A DNA stretch of 64,000 bases from Aquipseudomonas alcaligenes MRY13-0052 (GTDB lineage Bacteria; Pseudomonadota; Gammaproteobacteria; Pseudomonadales; Pseudomonadaceae): NCBI GenBank assembly GCA_000474255.1, contig BATO01000010.1, forward strand, positions 1 through 64,000. Reading direction: 5' to 3'. The notes beneath the pieces were generated by a model that worked only from the letters and a program-made list of their open reading frames with translations, was not told where the DNA came from and ran no database searches. The position numbers were made by a program, and so were the translations under genes. Shown piece by piece: positions 33,234 to 42,150 of this stretch (the stretch's first letter is position 1; each line of letters begins with the position of its first letter).

Positions 33234-36182
33234 ATGAGCCTGCCCCCGCTTGTCGCCCTTCCCCCGCAATTGCAATCGCTCGCCGACCGTGCGCGCCAGG
33301 CTTTCACCTCCGCTGGGGAGGGCCTGCCGGAATCTCCGCGGCGGGTGTTCGAGGGCTGGCCCGACGAACGGCAGCAGGCATTCCAGCGGGTGTGCGCGGC
33401 CAGTGACTTCGTGGCCGAGCAGGCGCAGCGCGATCCGGCGATGCTCATGCAGCTGGCGGAATCGGGCGAGCTGGAATGTACACTTAAATCCAATGAATTG
33501 TGTACACAATTGGATTCAGTTCTTGCTGAGTGCGAGAGTGAAGATGAGCTGGCGCGCCGCCTGAGGCGCTTTCGCAACCGCCAGCAGGTGCGCATCATCT
33601 GGCGCGACCTGACCCGCCAGGCGGACCTCGCGGAAACCTGCCGCGACCTTTCCGATCTCGCCGACGCTTGCATCGACCGCGCCTACCACTGGCTCTACGA
33701 GCGCCATTGCGCGCAGTTCGGCACCCCCACCGGGCGCCGTTCCGGGCTGCCGCAGCACATGGTCATCCTCGGCATGGGCAAGCTGGGCGCCCACGAACTG
33801 AACCTGTCCTCGGACATCGACCTGATCTTCGGCTACCCGGAAGGCGGCGAGACCGAGGGTGCCAAGCGCGCCCTGGACAACCAAGAGTTCTTCATCCGTC
33901 TCGGCCAGAAGCTGATCAAGGCGCTGGACGCCATCACCGTCGACGGCTTCGTCTTCCGCGTCGACATGCGCCTGCGCCCCTACGGCTCGTCCGGCGGGCT
34001 GGTGCTCAGCTTCAATGCGCTGGAGCAGTACTACCAGGACCAGGGGCGCGACTGGGAACGCTACGCGATGATCAAGGCGCGGGTGGTCGGCGGTGACCAG
34101 CAGGCCGGCGCGCAGTTGCTGGAGATGCTGCGGCCCTTCGTCTACCGTCGCTACCTGGACTTCTCCGCGATCGAAGCGCTGCGCTCGATGAAGCAGTTGA
34201 TCCAGCAGGAGGTGCGCCGGAAGGGCATGACCGAGAACGTCAAGCTTGGCTCCGGGGGCATCCGCGAGGTGGAGTTCATCGCCCAGGCCTTCCAGCTCAT
34301 TCACGGCGGGCGCGACCTGAGCCTGCAGCAACGCCCGCTGCTCAAGGTGCTGGCCACCCTGGAAGGGCAGGGCTACCTGCCGCCGGCCGTGGTGGCCGAG
34401 CTGCGCGATGGCTATGCCTTCCTGCGCTACACCGAACACGCCCTGCAGGCCATTGCCGACCGGCAGACGCAGATGCTGCCGGACAACGACCTGGATCGTG
34501 CTCGCGTCGCCTTCATCATGGGCTTCGATGACTGGGCGGCCTTCCATGAGCGATTGATGTACTGGCGCGGCCGTGTCGAGTGGCACTTCCACCAGGTCAT
34601 CGCCGACCCGGACGAAGAGGAGGACGCCGGCCCGCAGGACGCCTGCATCGGCGGCGAGTGGCTGCCGCTGTGGGAAGACGCCTTGGATGAAGAGAGCGCC
34701 TGCCGGCAACTGAGCGAATCCGGCTTCCTCGACCCGCTGGCGGCCATGAAGCGCCTGATCGACCTGCGTAACGGCCCGCAGCTGCGTGCCATGCAGCGCC
34801 TCGGTCGCGAGCGTATGGACGCCTTCATTCCGCGCCTGCTGACCATGGCCAGCGAACATGCTAACCCTGATCTGGTGCTGGAGCGCGTGCTGCCGCTGGT
34901 GGAGAAAGTGGCCCGGCGCTCGGCCTACCTGGTGCTGCTCAGCGAGAACCCTGGCGCCCTGGAGCGCCTGATCACCCTCTGCGCCGCCAGCCCCTGGATC
35001 GCCGAGCAGATCGCCCGCTACCCGCTGTTGCTGGACGAGTTGCTCAACGAGGGCCGCCTCTACCACCCGCCGCTGGCGCCCGAGCTAGCGGCCGAGCTGC
35101 GCGAGCGGCTGACCCGTATCCCCGAGGACGACCTCGAGCAGCAGATGGAGGCCCTGCGCCACTTCAAGCTGGCCCACAGCCTGCGGGTGGCGGCTTCCGA
35201 AATCGCCGGCACCCTGCCGCTGATGAAGGTCAGCGACTACCTGACCTGGCTGGCCGAGGCCATTCTCGACCAGGTGCTGGCCCTGGCCTGGCGCCATACC
35301 GTGGCCCGCCATGGGGTGCCGCACCGTGCCGATGGCAGCGACTGCGACCCGGACTTCATCATCGTCGGCTACGGCAAGGTCGGCGGACTGGAGTTCGGCC
35401 ACGGTTCCGACCTCGACCTGGTGTTCATCCACGATGGCGACCCCCAGGCCGAAACCGATGGCGAGAAGCCCATAGACGGCGCCCAGTTCTTCACCCGCCT
35501 GGGCCAGCGCATCATCCACCTGCTCACCACCCAGACCACCTCCGGCTCGCTCTACGAGGTGGACATGCGCCTGCGCCCCTCGGGCGCGGCGGGCCTGCTG
35601 GTGAGCTCCCTGGGCGCCTTCCAGCGCTACCAGGAGAACGAGGCCTGGACCTGGGAGCACCAGGCGCTGGTGCGTGCCCGCGTGCTGGTGGGCTGCAAGC
35701 GCGTGGCGACGGCCTTCGAGGCGGTGCGCCTGGCGGTGCTCGGCCGCGAGCGTGAGCTGGACACCCTGCGCCAGGAGGTCAGCGAGATGCGGGCGAAGAT
35801 GCGCACCACCCTGGGAACGCGCGAGACCGCGGCGGGAACCGCTGCGAACGCCTTCGAAACCACCGCTCCCTTCGATCTGAAGCAGGACGCCGGCGGTATC
35901 GTCGATATCGAATTTATGGTGCAATATGCGGCCCTTGCCTGGTCGCGACAGCACCCGGAGCTGGTGCGCTACACCGATAACATCCGCATTCTCGACGGCC
36001 TCGAGCAGGTCGGGTTGCTGTCCGGTGAAGCGGTCAGCCTGCTGCAGGAGGCCTACAAGGCCTATCGCTCCGCCGCCCACCGGCAGGCGTTGCAGAAGCA
36101 GCCGGGCGTAGTGAGTGGTGACCAGTTCCACGCGGAGCGCCAAGGCGTGATGCGGATCTGGCGTGAGTTGGGCTTGAGCTAA
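33234..36182 (+). CDS. glnE: Bifunctional glutamine synthetase adenylyltransferase/adenylyl-removing enzyme
   Basis: 982 residues with the two-headed GlnE architecture. The N-terminal nucleotidyltransferase (de-adenylylation) has GMGKLGAHELNLSSDIDLIF beginning near 181; the C-terminal one (adenylylation) has GYGKVGGLEFGHGSDLDLVF beginning near 712. Each is followed by its helical PII-uridylyl-transferase-like domain. It sets glutamine synthetase activity according to PII status. ATG after CACAGGATAGACC. It is divergent from aceE. Its stop codon TAA abuts a MITE-like element, so no ordinary terminator is seen. Confidence 0.96.
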   Translation: MSLPPLVALPPQLQSLADRARQAFTSAGEGLPESPRRVFEGWPDERQQAFQRVCAASDFVAEQAQRDPAMLMQLAESGELECTLKSNELCTQLDSVLAECESEDELARRLRRFRNRQQVRIIWRDLTRQADLAETCRDLSDLADACIDRAYHWLYERHCAQFGTPTGRRSGLPQHMVILGMGKLGAHELNLSSDIDLIFGYPEGGETEGAKRALDNQEFFIRLGQKLIKALDAITVDGFVFRVDMRLRPYGSSGGLVLSFNALEQYYQDQGRDWERYAMIKARVVGGDQQAGAQLLEMLRPFVYRRYLDFSAIEALRSMKQLIQQEVRRKGMTENVKLGSGGIREVEFIAQAFQLIHGGRDLSLQQRPLLKVLATLEGQGYLPPAVVAELRDGYAFLRYTEHALQAIADRQTQMLPDNDLDRARVAFIMGFDDWAAFHERLMYWRGRVEWHFHQVIADPDEEEDAGPQDACIGGEWLPLWEDALDEESACRQLSESGFLDPLAAMKRLIDLRNGPQLRAMQRLGRERMDAFIPRLLTMASEHANPDLVLERVLPLVEKVARRSAYLVLLSENPGALERLITLCAASPWIAEQIARYPLLLDELLNEGRLYHPPLAPELAAELRERLTRIPEDDLEQQMEALRHFKLAHSLRVAASEIAGTLPLMKVSDYLTWLAEAILDQVLALAWRHTVARHGVPHRADGSDCDPDFIIVGYGKVGGLEFGHGSDLDLVFIHDGDPQAETDGEKPIDGAQFFTRLGQRIIHLLTTQTTSGSLYEVDMRLRPSGAAGLLVSSLGAFQRYQENEAWTWEHQALVRARVLVGCKRVATAFEAVRLAVLGRERELDTLRQEVSEMRAKMRTTLGTRETAAGTAANAFETTAPFDLKQDAGGIVDIEFMVQYAALAWSRQHPELVRYTDNIRILDGLEQVGLLSGEAVSLLQEAYKAYRSAAHRQALQKQPGVVSGDQFHAERQGVMRIWRELGLS

Positions 36183-36322
36183 CAGGCCGTTGAAGAACGT
36201 AGACGAGGCAGCCGATACAAGGCGAAAACGGCCGAAAAAGCGCAGTTTACGTGTGGTAAATGAGCATTTTGAGGGCGTTTTCAACGCCGTAGCGGCAACG
36301 CAGTTAGTTTTTCAGCAGCCTG
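36183..36322. mobile_element. 140-bp MITE-like element between glnE and ilvE
   Basis: The element begins CAGGCCGTTGAAGAAC and ends GTTTTTCAGCAGCCTG; the termini are inverted repeats matching at 13 of 16 positions. It is flanked by CTAA on both sides (36179-36182 and 36323-36326), a likely target duplication whose left copy contributes to the glnE stop codon. An internal TTTAC-GTGTG-GTAAA hairpin lies in the middle. It encodes nothing and is markedly less GC-rich than its surroundings. Very similar sequence is, from memory, scattered between genes in pseudomonads; the mobilising transposase is not in this window. Confidence 0.75.
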
Positions 36323-36369
36323 CTAACTCGCCGAGCTGAATCAATCGAATCCTTGAGGAGCTGGCAAAT

Positions 36370-37293
36370 ATGTCGATGGCCGATCGTGATGGCGTGATCT
36401 GGTATGACGGCGAACTGGTGCCGTGGCGCGAAGCGACCACTCACGTACTGACCCATACCCTGCACTACGGGATGGGCGTGTTCGAAGGCGTGCGTGCCTA
36501 CAACACCCCGGACGGCACGGCGATCTTCCGCCTGCAGGCACACACCGACCGCCTGTTCGACTCCGCTCACATCATGAACATGCAGATCCCGTGGACCAAG
36601 GACCAGATCAACGAGGCCACCCGCGCCGCCGTGAGTGAGAACAACCTCGAAAGCGCCTACATCCGCCCGATGGTGTTCTACGGAAGCGAAGGCATGGGCC
36701 TGCGTGCCACCGGCCTGAAGGTCCACGTCATCGTCGCCGCCTGGAACTGGGGCGCGTACATGGGCGAGGAAGCGCTGCAGAAGGGCATCAAGGTGCGCAC
36801 CAGCTCCTTCACCCGCCACCACGTGAACATCTCCATGACCCGCGCCAAGTCCAACGGTGCCTACATCAACTCGATGCTGGCCCTGCAGGAAGCCATTTCC
36901 GGCGGCGCCGACGAGGCCATGATGCTGGACCCGGAAGGCTACGTGGCCGAGGGTTCCGGCGAGAACATCTTCATCATCAAGGACGGTGTGCTCTACACCC
37001 CCGAAGTGACCGCCTGCCTCAACGGCATCACCCGCAACACCGTGCTGCGCCTGGCCGAAGAGCAGGGCCTGAAGCTGGTCGAGAAGCGCATCACCCGTGA
37101 CGAGGTGTACATCGCCGACGAAGCCTTCTTCACCGGCACCGCCGCTGAAGTCACCCCGATCCGCGAAGTCGACGGCCGCAAGATCGGCATCGGCAGCCGT
37201 GGTCCGGTGACCGAGAAGCTGCAGAAGGCCTACTTCGACCTGGTGACCGGCAAGACCGCCGCGCACGCCGAGTGGCGCACCCTGGTCAAATAA
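36370..37293 (+). CDS. ilvE: Branched-chain amino acid aminotransferase
   Basis: 307 residues of PLP fold-type IV. HTLHYGMGVFEGVRAY (about 33-48) and the Schiff-base lysine in TRAKSNGAYINS (about K160), plus EGSGENIFI, are class-IV aminotransferase signatures. It catalyses the last step of leucine, isoleucine and valine synthesis (and the first in degradation). GAGGAG precedes the ATG. As in PAO1 it stands just upstream of the LPS heptosyltransferase genes. A heptad-repeat hairpin separates it from waaF. Confidence 0.96.
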   Translation: MSMADRDGVIWYDGELVPWREATTHVLTHTLHYGMGVFEGVRAYNTPDGTAIFRLQAHTDRLFDSAHIMNMQIPWTKDQINEATRAAVSENNLESAYIRPMVFYGSEGMGLRATGLKVHVIVAAWNWGAYMGEEALQKGIKVRTSSFTRHHVNISMTRAKSNGAYINSMLALQEAISGGADEAMMLDPEGYVAEGSGENIFIIKDGVLYTPEVTACLNGITRNTVLRLAEEQGLKLVEKRITRDEVYIADEAFFTGTAAEVTPIREVDGRKIGIGSRGPVTEKLQKAYFDLVTGKTAAHAEWRTLVK

Positions 37294-37312
37294 ATAGACA
37301 AGGCTGCAAAGT

Positions 37313-37362
37313 GCAAGCCGCAAGCCGCAAGCAGTGGGTACTGCTTGAAGCTTGCGGCTTGT
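37313..37362. repeat. Heptad-derived hairpin between ilvE and waaF
   Basis: Arm 37313-37335 (three GCAAGCC-type units) and arm 37340-37362 pair at 20 of 23 positions around the 4-base loop GGGT. There is no T-run. It lies between two genes on the same strand, 26 bp before waaF, so it could weaken read-through from ilvE or protect mRNA ends. Confidence 0.8.
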
Positions 37363-37387
37363 CGCTTGAGGCCCCGAAGCTGCCTTT

Positions 37388-38425
37388 ATGAATATTCTGA
37401 TCGTTGGCCCCTCCTGGGTGGGCGACATGGTGATGGCGCAGACACTCTTCCAGTGCCTGAAGGCCCGCCATGGCGACTGCCAGATCGACGTCCTGGCACC
37501 CGAGTGGAGCCGGCCCATTCTCGAGCGCATGCCCGAGGTGCGCCAGGCCCTGAGCTTCCCGCTCGGCCACGGCGTGCTGGAACTGGCCACGCGCCGCCGC
37601 ATCGGCAAGTCCCTCGCCGGTCGTTATGACCAGGCGATCCTCCTGCCCAACTCGCTGAAGTCCGCGCTGGTGCCCTTCTTCGCGGGCATCCCCAAGCGCA
37701 CGGGCTGGAAGGGTGAAATGCGCTACGGCCTGCTCAATGACATCCGCAAGCTGGACAAGGCCCGCTATCCGCTGATGATCGAGCGCTTCATGGCCCTGGC
37801 CTACGAGCCCGGCGCCGAGCTGCCGCAGCCCTATCCGCGCCCGACCCTGAACATCGAACCGGCGAGCCGCGACGCGGCCCTGGCCAAGTTCGGCCTCAGT
37901 CTCGACCGCCCCATCCTCGCCCTGTGCCCCGGCGCCGAATTTGGCGAGGCCAAGCGCTGGCCGGCCGAGCACTACGCCAAGGTCGCCGAGCTGAAGGTCC
38001 GCGACGGTTGGCAGGTCTGGCTGTTCGGCTCGAAGAACGACCACCCCGGTGGCGAAGACATCCGCATGCGCCTGATCCCGGGCCTGCGCGAAGAGGTGAT
38101 CAACCTCGCCGGGCAGACCAGCCTGGCCGAGGCCATCGACCTGATGTCCTGCTCCGGCGCCGTGGTCTCCAACGACTCCGGCCTGATGCACGTAGCCGCT
38201 GCGCTGAACCGCCCGCTGGTGGCCGTCTACGGTTCCACCTCGCCGCTGTTCACTCCGCCTCTGGCGGAACAGGTGGAAGTGGTGCGCCTGGGCCTGGAGT
38301 GCAGCCCCTGCTTCGACCGCACCTGCCGCTTCGGCCACTACAACTGCCTGCGCCAGCTCAAGCCGCGCCCGGTGATGGATGCCCTGGGGCGCCTGGTGGC
38401 CGATCCGGCCGAGGTCGCTGAATGA
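37388..38425 (+). CDS. waaF: ADP-heptose:LPS heptosyltransferase II
   Basis: 345-residue GT9 enzyme. It has the N-terminal MNILIVGPSWVGDMVMAQTL, an acceptor-binding loop, and the C-terminal donor site with CPGAEFGEAKRWP (about 179-191) and SNDSGLMHVAAAL (about 261-273). It adds the second L-glycero-D-manno-heptose of the inner core on the cytoplasmic face of the inner membrane. It overlaps waaC by four bases (ATGA), opening a long run of overlapping core genes that extends to 44350. Confidence 0.96.
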   Translation: MNILIVGPSWVGDMVMAQTLFQCLKARHGDCQIDVLAPEWSRPILERMPEVRQALSFPLGHGVLELATRRRIGKSLAGRYDQAILLPNSLKSALVPFFAGIPKRTGWKGEMRYGLLNDIRKLDKARYPLMIERFMALAYEPGAELPQPYPRPTLNIEPASRDAALAKFGLSLDRPILALCPGAEFGEAKRWPAEHYAKVAELKVRDGWQVWLFGSKNDHPGGEDIRMRLIPGLREEVINLAGQTSLAEAIDLMSCSGAVVSNDSGLMHVAAALNRPLVAVYGSTSPLFTPPLAEQVEVVRLGLECSPCFDRTCRFGHYNCLRQLKPRPVMDALGRLVADPAEVAE

Positions 38426-39483
38426 GGGTTTTGCTGGTCAAGACCTCGTCCCTGGGTGATGTGATCCACACGCTGCCGGCGCTCACCGATGCCGCCCGGG
38501 CCATCCCCGGCATCCAGTTCGACTGGGTGGTGGAGGAGGGTTTCGCCGAGATTCCCGCCTGGCACCCGGCGGTGGCGCAGGTCATCCCGGTGGCCATCCG
38601 CCGCTGGCGCAAGAACCTGATGCAGACCATCCGCAGCGGCGAGTGGAAGCGCTTCAAGGCGCGCCTGCGCGAGACCCGCTACGACCTGATCATCGACGCC
38701 CAGGGACTGTTCAAGAGTGCCTGGCTGACCCGTTACGCCAAGGCGCCCGTTGCCGGGCTGGACCGCGAGTCCGCCCGCGAACCCATCGCCGCGCGCTTCT
38801 ACGACCAGGCCCACTCCGTGGCCTGGGGGCAGCACGCCGTCGAGCGTGTACGCCAACTGTTCGCCAAGGCGCTGGACTACCCGCTGCCGGCCACCACCGG
38901 CGACTACGGGCTCAGCCGTTCGCAGCTGGCCGATGCACCGGGCAGCGCGCCTTACCTGCTGTTCCTGCATGGCACCACCTGGGACACCAAGCACTGGCCG
39001 GAAGCCTACTGGCGTGACCTGGCCGAGCGGGTCTGCGAGCACGGCTGGAACCTGCGCCTGCCCTGGGGCAACCCGAACGAGAAGGCGCGGGCCGAGCGCA
39101 TCGCCGAGGGCTTGGAAAACGCCGCAGTGCTCCCCAAGTTATCCCTGGCCGGCATGGCCAAGGTGTTGGCGGGCGCCCGTGCCTGCGTGGCGGTCGACAC
39201 CGGTCTGGGCCATCTGGCAGCGGCGCTGGACGTCCCGACCCTGTCGCTCTACGGGCCGACCAACCCCGGCTTCACCGGTGCCTACGGCCGATCGCAGGTG
39301 CACCTGGGCAGCGACTTCCCCTGTGCGCCCTGCCTGAAGAAGACCTGCACCTACCAGCCGACCGAGGAAGACAAGCGCCGCTTCGACCTGAAACGCGAGC
39401 AGCCCCTGTGCTTCACCCGGCTGAATCCGCAGCGCGTGGCCACCCAACTGGAGGCCCTGCTGCTGACCGAGGACACTCACTGA
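38422..39483 (+). CDS. waaC: ADP-heptose:LPS heptosyltransferase I
   Basis: 353-residue GT9 enzyme with the WaaC-type N-terminus MRVLLVKTSSLGDVIHTLPAL and VAVDTGLGHLAAALDVP (about 254-270) in the donor-binding half. It attaches the first heptose to Kdo. It overlaps waaF at its start and waaG at its end (TGATG). Confidence 0.96.
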   Translation: MRVLLVKTSSLGDVIHTLPALTDAARAIPGIQFDWVVEEGFAEIPAWHPAVAQVIPVAIRRWRKNLMQTIRSGEWKRFKARLRETRYDLIIDAQGLFKSAWLTRYAKAPVAGLDRESAREPIAARFYDQAHSVAWGQHAVERVRQLFAKALDYPLPATTGDYGLSRSQLADAPGSAPYLLFLHGTTWDTKHWPEAYWRDLAERVCEHGWNLRLPWGNPNEKARAERIAEGLENAAVLPKLSLAGMAKVLAGARACVAVDTGLGHLAAALDVPTLSLYGPTNPGFTGAYGRSQVHLGSDFPCAPCLKKTCTYQPTEEDKRRFDLKREQPLCFTRLNPQRVATQLEALLLTEDTH

Positions 39484-40604
39484 TGCAACTGGCATTCGTG
39501 CTCTACAAGTACTTCCCGTTCGGCGGCCTGCAGCGCGATTTCATGCGCATCGCCCAGGATTGCCAGCGCCGTGGGCACGCCATCCGCGTCTACACCATGA
39601 TCTGGGAAGGCGACATCCCGGACGGTTTCGAAGTGCTGATCGCGCCGGTCAAGGCGCTGTTCAACCACAAGCGCAACGAGAAGTTCACCGCCTGGGTCGA
39701 GGCCGACCTGGCCAAGCGCCCGGTGGACCGGGTGATCGGCTTCAACAAGATGCCCGGCCTGGACGTGTACTACGCTGCCGACCCCTGCTTCGAGGACAAG
39801 GCGCAGACCCTGCGCAACGGCCTGTACCGCAAGTGGGGCCGCTACAAGCACTTCGCCGACTACGAGCGGGCCGTGTTCGCTCCCGAGTCGAAAACCCAGG
39901 TGCTGATGATCTCCGAGGTCCAACAACCGCTGTTCGTGAAGCACTACGCCACGCCGGCCGAGCGCTTCCATCTGCTGCCGCCGGGTATCGCCGCTGACCG
40001 CCGCGCCCCGGCCAACGCCGCCGAGATCCGCGCCGAGTTCCGCCGCGAGTTCAGGCTGGCGGACGACGAGCTGCTGCTGGTGCAGATCGGCTCCGGCTTC
40101 AAGACCAAGGGCCTGGACCGCAGCCTGCGCGCACTGGCCGCGCTGCCCAAGGCGCTGAAGAAACGCACGCGGCTGATCGTCATCGGCCAGGACGACCCCA
40201 AGCCTTTCATCCTGCAGATGAAGACGCTGGGTATTTCCGATCAGGTCGAAATCCTCAAGGGGCGCAGCGACATCCCACGCTTCCTGCTGGGCGCCGACCT
40301 GCTGATCCACCCCGCCTACAACGAAAACACCGGGACCGTGCTGCTGGAGGCGCTGGTCGCCGGGCTGCCGGTGCTGGTGACCGACGTCTGCGGCTACGCC
40401 CACTACATCGACGAGGCCAGGGCAGGCCGCGTGGTGCCGAGCCCCTTCGAACAGGAGCAGCTGAACCGCATGCTGGCCGAAATGCTCGACAGCGATAACG
40501 CCCGCAACGAATGGGCCCGCAATGGCCTGGCCTTCGCCGATGCGGCGGACCTCTACAGCATGCCGCAGCGCGCGGCTGACGTGATCTTGCAGGCGCGCCC
40601 ATGA
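39483..40604 (+). CDS. waaG: LPS core glycosyltransferase WaaG (GT4)
   Basis: The start at 39483 (MQLAFVLYKYFPFGGLQRDF) is coupled to the waaC stop; a longer upstream frame is spurious. 373 residues, GT-B fold, with the GT4 donor motif ENTGTVLLEAL (E-x7-E type, about 281-291) and GSGFKTKGLDRSL. In P. aeruginosa WaaG adds the first outer-core sugar (galactosamine) to heptose II; in E. coli, glucose. The donor here is inferred by synteny. Confidence 0.94.
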   Translation: MQLAFVLYKYFPFGGLQRDFMRIAQDCQRRGHAIRVYTMIWEGDIPDGFEVLIAPVKALFNHKRNEKFTAWVEADLAKRPVDRVIGFNKMPGLDVYYAADPCFEDKAQTLRNGLYRKWGRYKHFADYERAVFAPESKTQVLMISEVQQPLFVKHYATPAERFHLLPPGIAADRRAPANAAEIRAEFRREFRLADDELLLVQIGSGFKTKGLDRSLRALAALPKALKKRTRLIVIGQDDPKPFILQMKTLGISDQVEILKGRSDIPRFLLGADLLIHPAYNENTGTVLLEALVAGLPVLVTDVCGYAHYIDEARAGRVVPSPFEQEQLNRMLAEMLDSDNARNEWARNGLAFADAADLYSMPQRAADVILQARP

Positions 40605-41416
40605 AGCTGGTGCTCGCACAACCCTTCAAGGGCCTCTGGGCCGGGCGCGACGCCTTCGCCGAGGTCGAGAAGCTGCAGGGCGAGGTCTTCCGTGAGCTGG
40701 AGGCCCGGCGCACCCTGCGCACCGAGGTCGACGGGCGCGGCTACTTCGTCAAGATCCACCGTGGCATCGGCTGGGGCGAGATCTTCAAGAACCTGATCAC
40801 CGCCAAGCTGCCGGTGCTCGGCGCCGGCCTGGAGTGGGCCGCCATCCAGCGCCTGCAGCAGGTGGGGGTGCCGACCATGACCGCGGTGGCCTTCGGCGAG
40901 CGCGGGAGCAACCCTGCGCAGCAGCACTCCTTCATCGTCACCGAAGAGCTGGCGCCGACCATCAGCCTGGAAGACTTCAGCCTCGACTGGCAGCAGAACC
41001 CGCCGCCGTTGAAGCTCAAGCGCGCACTGATCGACGAGGTGGCGCGCATGGTGCGCGAGATGCACCGCGCGGGCGTCAATCATCGTGATTGCTACATCTG
41101 CCACTTCCTCCTGCACACCGACAAGCCGGTCACGCCCGGGGACTTCCGCCTCTCGGTGATCGACCTGCACCGCGCCCAGGTGCGCGCGAGCACGCCGCGC
41201 CGCTGGCGCGACAAGGACTTGGCGGCCCTGTATTTCTCGGCGCTGAACATCGGCCTGACCCGCCACGACAAGCTGCGCTTCCTCCAGGTCTATTTCCAGC
41301 AACCGCTGCGCCAGGTGCTGCGCGAAGAGATCGCTCTGCTGGCCTGGATGGAACAGAAGGCTGCGCGCCTGCTGGTGCGCTACCAGCGCAAGTATGTGGA
41401 AGGAGCAGCGGATTGA
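40601..41416 (+). CDS. waaP: LPS core heptose I kinase WaaP
   Basis: 271 residues with the WaaP/RfaP kinase signature VNHRDCYICHFLL. The catalytic Asp163 falls at the position known to be essential in P. aeruginosa WaaP. The N-terminal ATP lobe has YFVKIHRG. It phosphorylates heptose I of the core (in P. aeruginosa also able to autophosphorylate on tyrosine); the phosphates are essential for outer-membrane integrity. It overlaps waaG by four bases. Confidence 0.95.
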   Translation: MKLVLAQPFKGLWAGRDAFAEVEKLQGEVFRELEARRTLRTEVDGRGYFVKIHRGIGWGEIFKNLITAKLPVLGAGLEWAAIQRLQQVGVPTMTAVAFGERGSNPAQQHSFIVTEELAPTISLEDFSLDWQQNPPPLKLKRALIDEVARMVREMHRAGVNHRDCYICHFLLHTDKPVTPGDFRLSVIDLHRAQVRASTPRRWRDKDLAALYFSALNIGLTRHDKLRFLQVYFQQPLRQVLREEIALLAWMEQKAARLLVRYQRKYVEGAAD

Positions 41417-42150
41417 GCGATTGGAAACTGGCGCCCGGACTCGACGAAGGCGTCGCCGGCCTGTTCGCCGACCTCGATGCGGTGTTCGCCCTCAAGGGCG
41501 ACTGGATCACCGGTGACCCGCTTTCCGAAGTGCTGCGGATCGAGCATGCGGGCATCCGCTACTACGTCAAACGCTATTGGGGGGCGGGCAAGGGCCTGCG
41601 CCGCTGGATCGGCCGACCGCGGGTCAAGGCCGAATGGCAGAACCTCAAGAGCTTCAGCAAGTGGGGCATTCCCACGGCGCCGCTGGTGGGCTGGGGTCTG
41701 GAGCGGCGCTGCGGGCTTTTCCACCGTGGCGCGCTGATCACCCGTGAGCTGGAGCGCACCGCCGATATGGCGGCGCTGGCCTTGCGTGACGACCCGCGCC
41801 TGGACGACGCGGCCTGGGTGGATGGCGTCAGCCGCCAGCTGGCCCGCGCCACTCGCGCCATGCACGACCACCACTTCGCCCATAACGACCTGAAGTGGCG
41901 CAACCTGCTGGTCAACGACGAGGGCGAGCTGTTCCTCATCGATTGCCCCACCGGCGCCTTCTGGTTCGGCCCCTTCCTGCGGCGCCGCATCACCAAGGAC
42001 CTGGCCTGCCTGGACAAGGTGGCCAAGTACCAGCTGAGCCGCACCCAGCGCCTGCGTTTCTACCTGCAGTACCGCGGGCGCCAGCGCCTGAACGTCGCCG
42101 ACAAGCGGCGTATCAGGCAGATCATCGGCTTCTTCGAGGGACGCGAATGA
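41413..42150 (+). CDS. LPS core kinase-fold protein (WapP-like, lipopolysaccharide kinase family)
   Basis: The TTG start at 41413 overlaps the waaP stop as TTGA and has AAGGAG upstream. 245 residues. The kinase core is intact: IRYYVKRY (ATP-lysine strand, about 50-57), HNDLKWRNLLV (about 156-166, catalytic Asp) and LIDCPTGA (metal-binding Asp). In PAO1 the matching gene (PA5008) is known as a putative core kinase acting after WaaP. Exact phosphorylation site unknown. Confidence 0.85.
   Translation: MSDWKLAPGLDEGVAGLFADLDAVFALKGDWITGDPLSEVLRIEHAGIRYYVKRYWGAGKGLRRWIGRPRVKAEWQNLKSFSKWGIPTAPLVGWGLERRCGLFHRGALITRELERTADMAALALRDDPRLDDAAWVDGVSRQLARATRAMHDHHFAHNDLKWRNLLVNDEGELFLIDCPTGAFWFGPFLRRRITKDLACLDKVAKYQLSRTQRLRFYLQYRGRQRLNVADKRRIRQIIGFFEGRE

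Noticed and set aside
36200-36305. Small gene or ncRNA in the glnE-ilvE gap
   Set aside because: The stretch is the interior of the MITE-like element, with terminal inverted repeats and flanking duplication and no usable start plus ribosome site.
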